Shown here piece by piece: positions 31,604 through 32,210 of a stretch of DNA of 32,210 bases. Below the pieces are notes generated by a model. That model worked only from the letters and a program-made list of their open reading frames with translations, had not been told where the DNA came from and ran no database searches. Both the position numbers and the translations under genes were made by a program. The DNA comes from Bradyrhizobium sp. STM 3809. Its GTDB lineage: Bacteria > Pseudomonadota > Alphaproteobacteria > Rhizobiales > Xanthobacteraceae. The DNA lies in assembly GCF_000239795.1 (NCBI RefSeq), contig NZ_CAFJ01000747.1, positions 1 through 32,210 of the forward strand, in the 5' to 3' direction. Within the stretch, counting starts at the first letter, position 1; each line of letters starts with the position of its first letter.

Positions 31604-32210
31604 CCGCCACGACCACCACCTCGCCGCCGCCGGGCCTCGTCGTCGCGCCCGTCCTGCCGGACCTGATGGCCGCGCCGAAGATCCGGCGCGGGATCATCGG
31701 CTTCCTCCGCAACCATCCGACGGTGGCGATCGGCGGCGCGCTGCTGCTCGTGCTCGTCATCATCGGCGTGTTCGCGCCGTTCCTCGGCACCGTCGATCCC
31801 ACCGCGATCGCGCCGGCCAAGCGCACGCGGCTGCCGTCGGCCGACTTCTGGTTCGGCACCGATGCGCTCGGCCGCGACATCTATTCGCGCGTGCTCTACG
31901 GCACCCGGGTCTCGCTGACGGTCGGCCTCTCGGTGGCGCTCGCGGCCTCGCTGATCGGGCTTTCGATCGGCCTCGTCGCCGGTTTCCTGCGCTGGGCCGA
32001 CGGCGTGCTGATGCGCTGCATGGACGGGCTGATGTCGATCCCGCCGATCCTGTTGGCGGTCGCGCTGATGGCGCTGACGCGCGGCAGCGTCGGCAACGTC
32101 ATCCTCGCCATCACTATCGCCGAAATCCCGCGCGTCGCGCGCCTGATCCGCGGCGTGGTGCTGTCCTTGCGCGAGCAGCCCTATGTCGACGGCGCCGTCG
32201 CCTCGGGCAC
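31600..32210 (+). CDS. ABC transporter permease (DppC type), partial
   Basis: An open frame of 203 codons runs to the window edge without a stop. The likely start is TTG at 31600, overlapping the previous TGA (TTGA), which suggests translational coupling; ATG at 31666 is the alternative. A cytoplasmic N-terminus (to about residue 38) leads into helix 1 (VAIGGALLLVLVIIGVFAPF). The DppC signature FGTDALGRDIYSRVLYGTRV follows, with further helices and the start of the EAA loop (REQPYVDGAVASGT). It partners the DppB-type permease. The ATPase genes are expected downstream, outside the window. Confidence 0.93.
   Translation, partial: MTATTTTSPPPGLVVAPVLPDLMAAPKIRRGIIGFLRNHPTVAIGGALLLVLVIIGVFAPFLGTVDPTAIAPAKRTRLPSADFWFGTDALGRDIYSRVLYGTRVSLTVGLSVALAASLIGLSIGLVAGFLRWADGVLMRCMDGLMSIPPILLAVALMALTRGSVGNVILAITIAEIPRVARLIRGVVLSLREQPYVDGAVASG

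Noticed and set aside
1-32210. CRISPR arrays, prophage, insertion sequences or defence systems
   Set aside because: No regularly spaced direct repeats, transposase, integrase or known defence protein was seen; the repeats present are palindromic intergenic elements.

Overview
The window is high-GC DNA that reads as a Bradyrhizobium-type alphaproteobacterium (Rhizobiales, Nitrobacteraceae). Signs of this are the palindromic intergenic repeats typical of that group, a short His-rich secreted protein of a Bradyrhizobium-type family, an Omp25/31-like barrel with the usual 'DWTGFYIG' start, and an rreB-like mini-gene, which is a Bradyrhizobiaceae hallmark. Assignments come from reading motifs; no database search was possible.

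Region 1 (1-9.7 kb) is signalling and housekeeping. An Hpt phosphotransfer protein and a CheY-like response regulator sit together on the minus strand, followed by NAD kinase (nadK). Next is a FecR-like secreted protein paired with a CHASE2 class III adenylate cyclase. Divergent from these is a secreted S10 serine carboxypeptidase-like enzyme, convergent with a class C beta-lactamase-like serine hydrolase. A secreted TPR protein with a clear terminator closes the region.

Region 2 (9.7-16.1 kb) holds small envelope and hypothetical genes: the His-rich protein, a lipoprotein, the outer-membrane barrel, several secreted low-complexity proteins, tRNA-Thr(TGT), and a 35-codon membrane mini-ORF not seen by ordinary length cut-offs.

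Region 3 (16.1-24.2 kb) has rlmB, tRNA-Tyr(GTA), two tail-to-tail OafA-type acyltransferases with SGNH tails, a Lys/Pro/Ala-rich secreted protein, a TMEM175-like channel, the 14-codon rreB-like gene with a 17-nt Shine-Dalgarno sequence, tRNA-Gly(TCC), and a secreted protein made of 15-residue repeats. Thr(TGT), Tyr(GTA) and Gly(TCC) are the same three isoacceptors that form one operon in E. coli; here they are spread over about 10 kb.

Region 4 (24.2 kb to the end) looks like one catabolic unit: a divergent LysR regulator, a 3-hydroxyisobutyrate dehydrogenase-like reductase, an aldehyde dehydrogenase, an N-carbamoyl-D-amino acid amidohydrolase, and a peptide-type ABC importer (binding protein, two permeases, the last cut by the window edge). 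I infer uptake of an N-carbamoyl or amide compound, hydrolysis to an amino acid and oxidation of the resulting semialdehyde.

Two families of paired-hairpin repeats (A: about 150 bp, two copies plus a fragment; B: about 80-95 bp, four copies) fill the larger intergenic gaps. The strongest non-standard signal is the rreB-like gene. I did not find a clearly new defence or mobile system.
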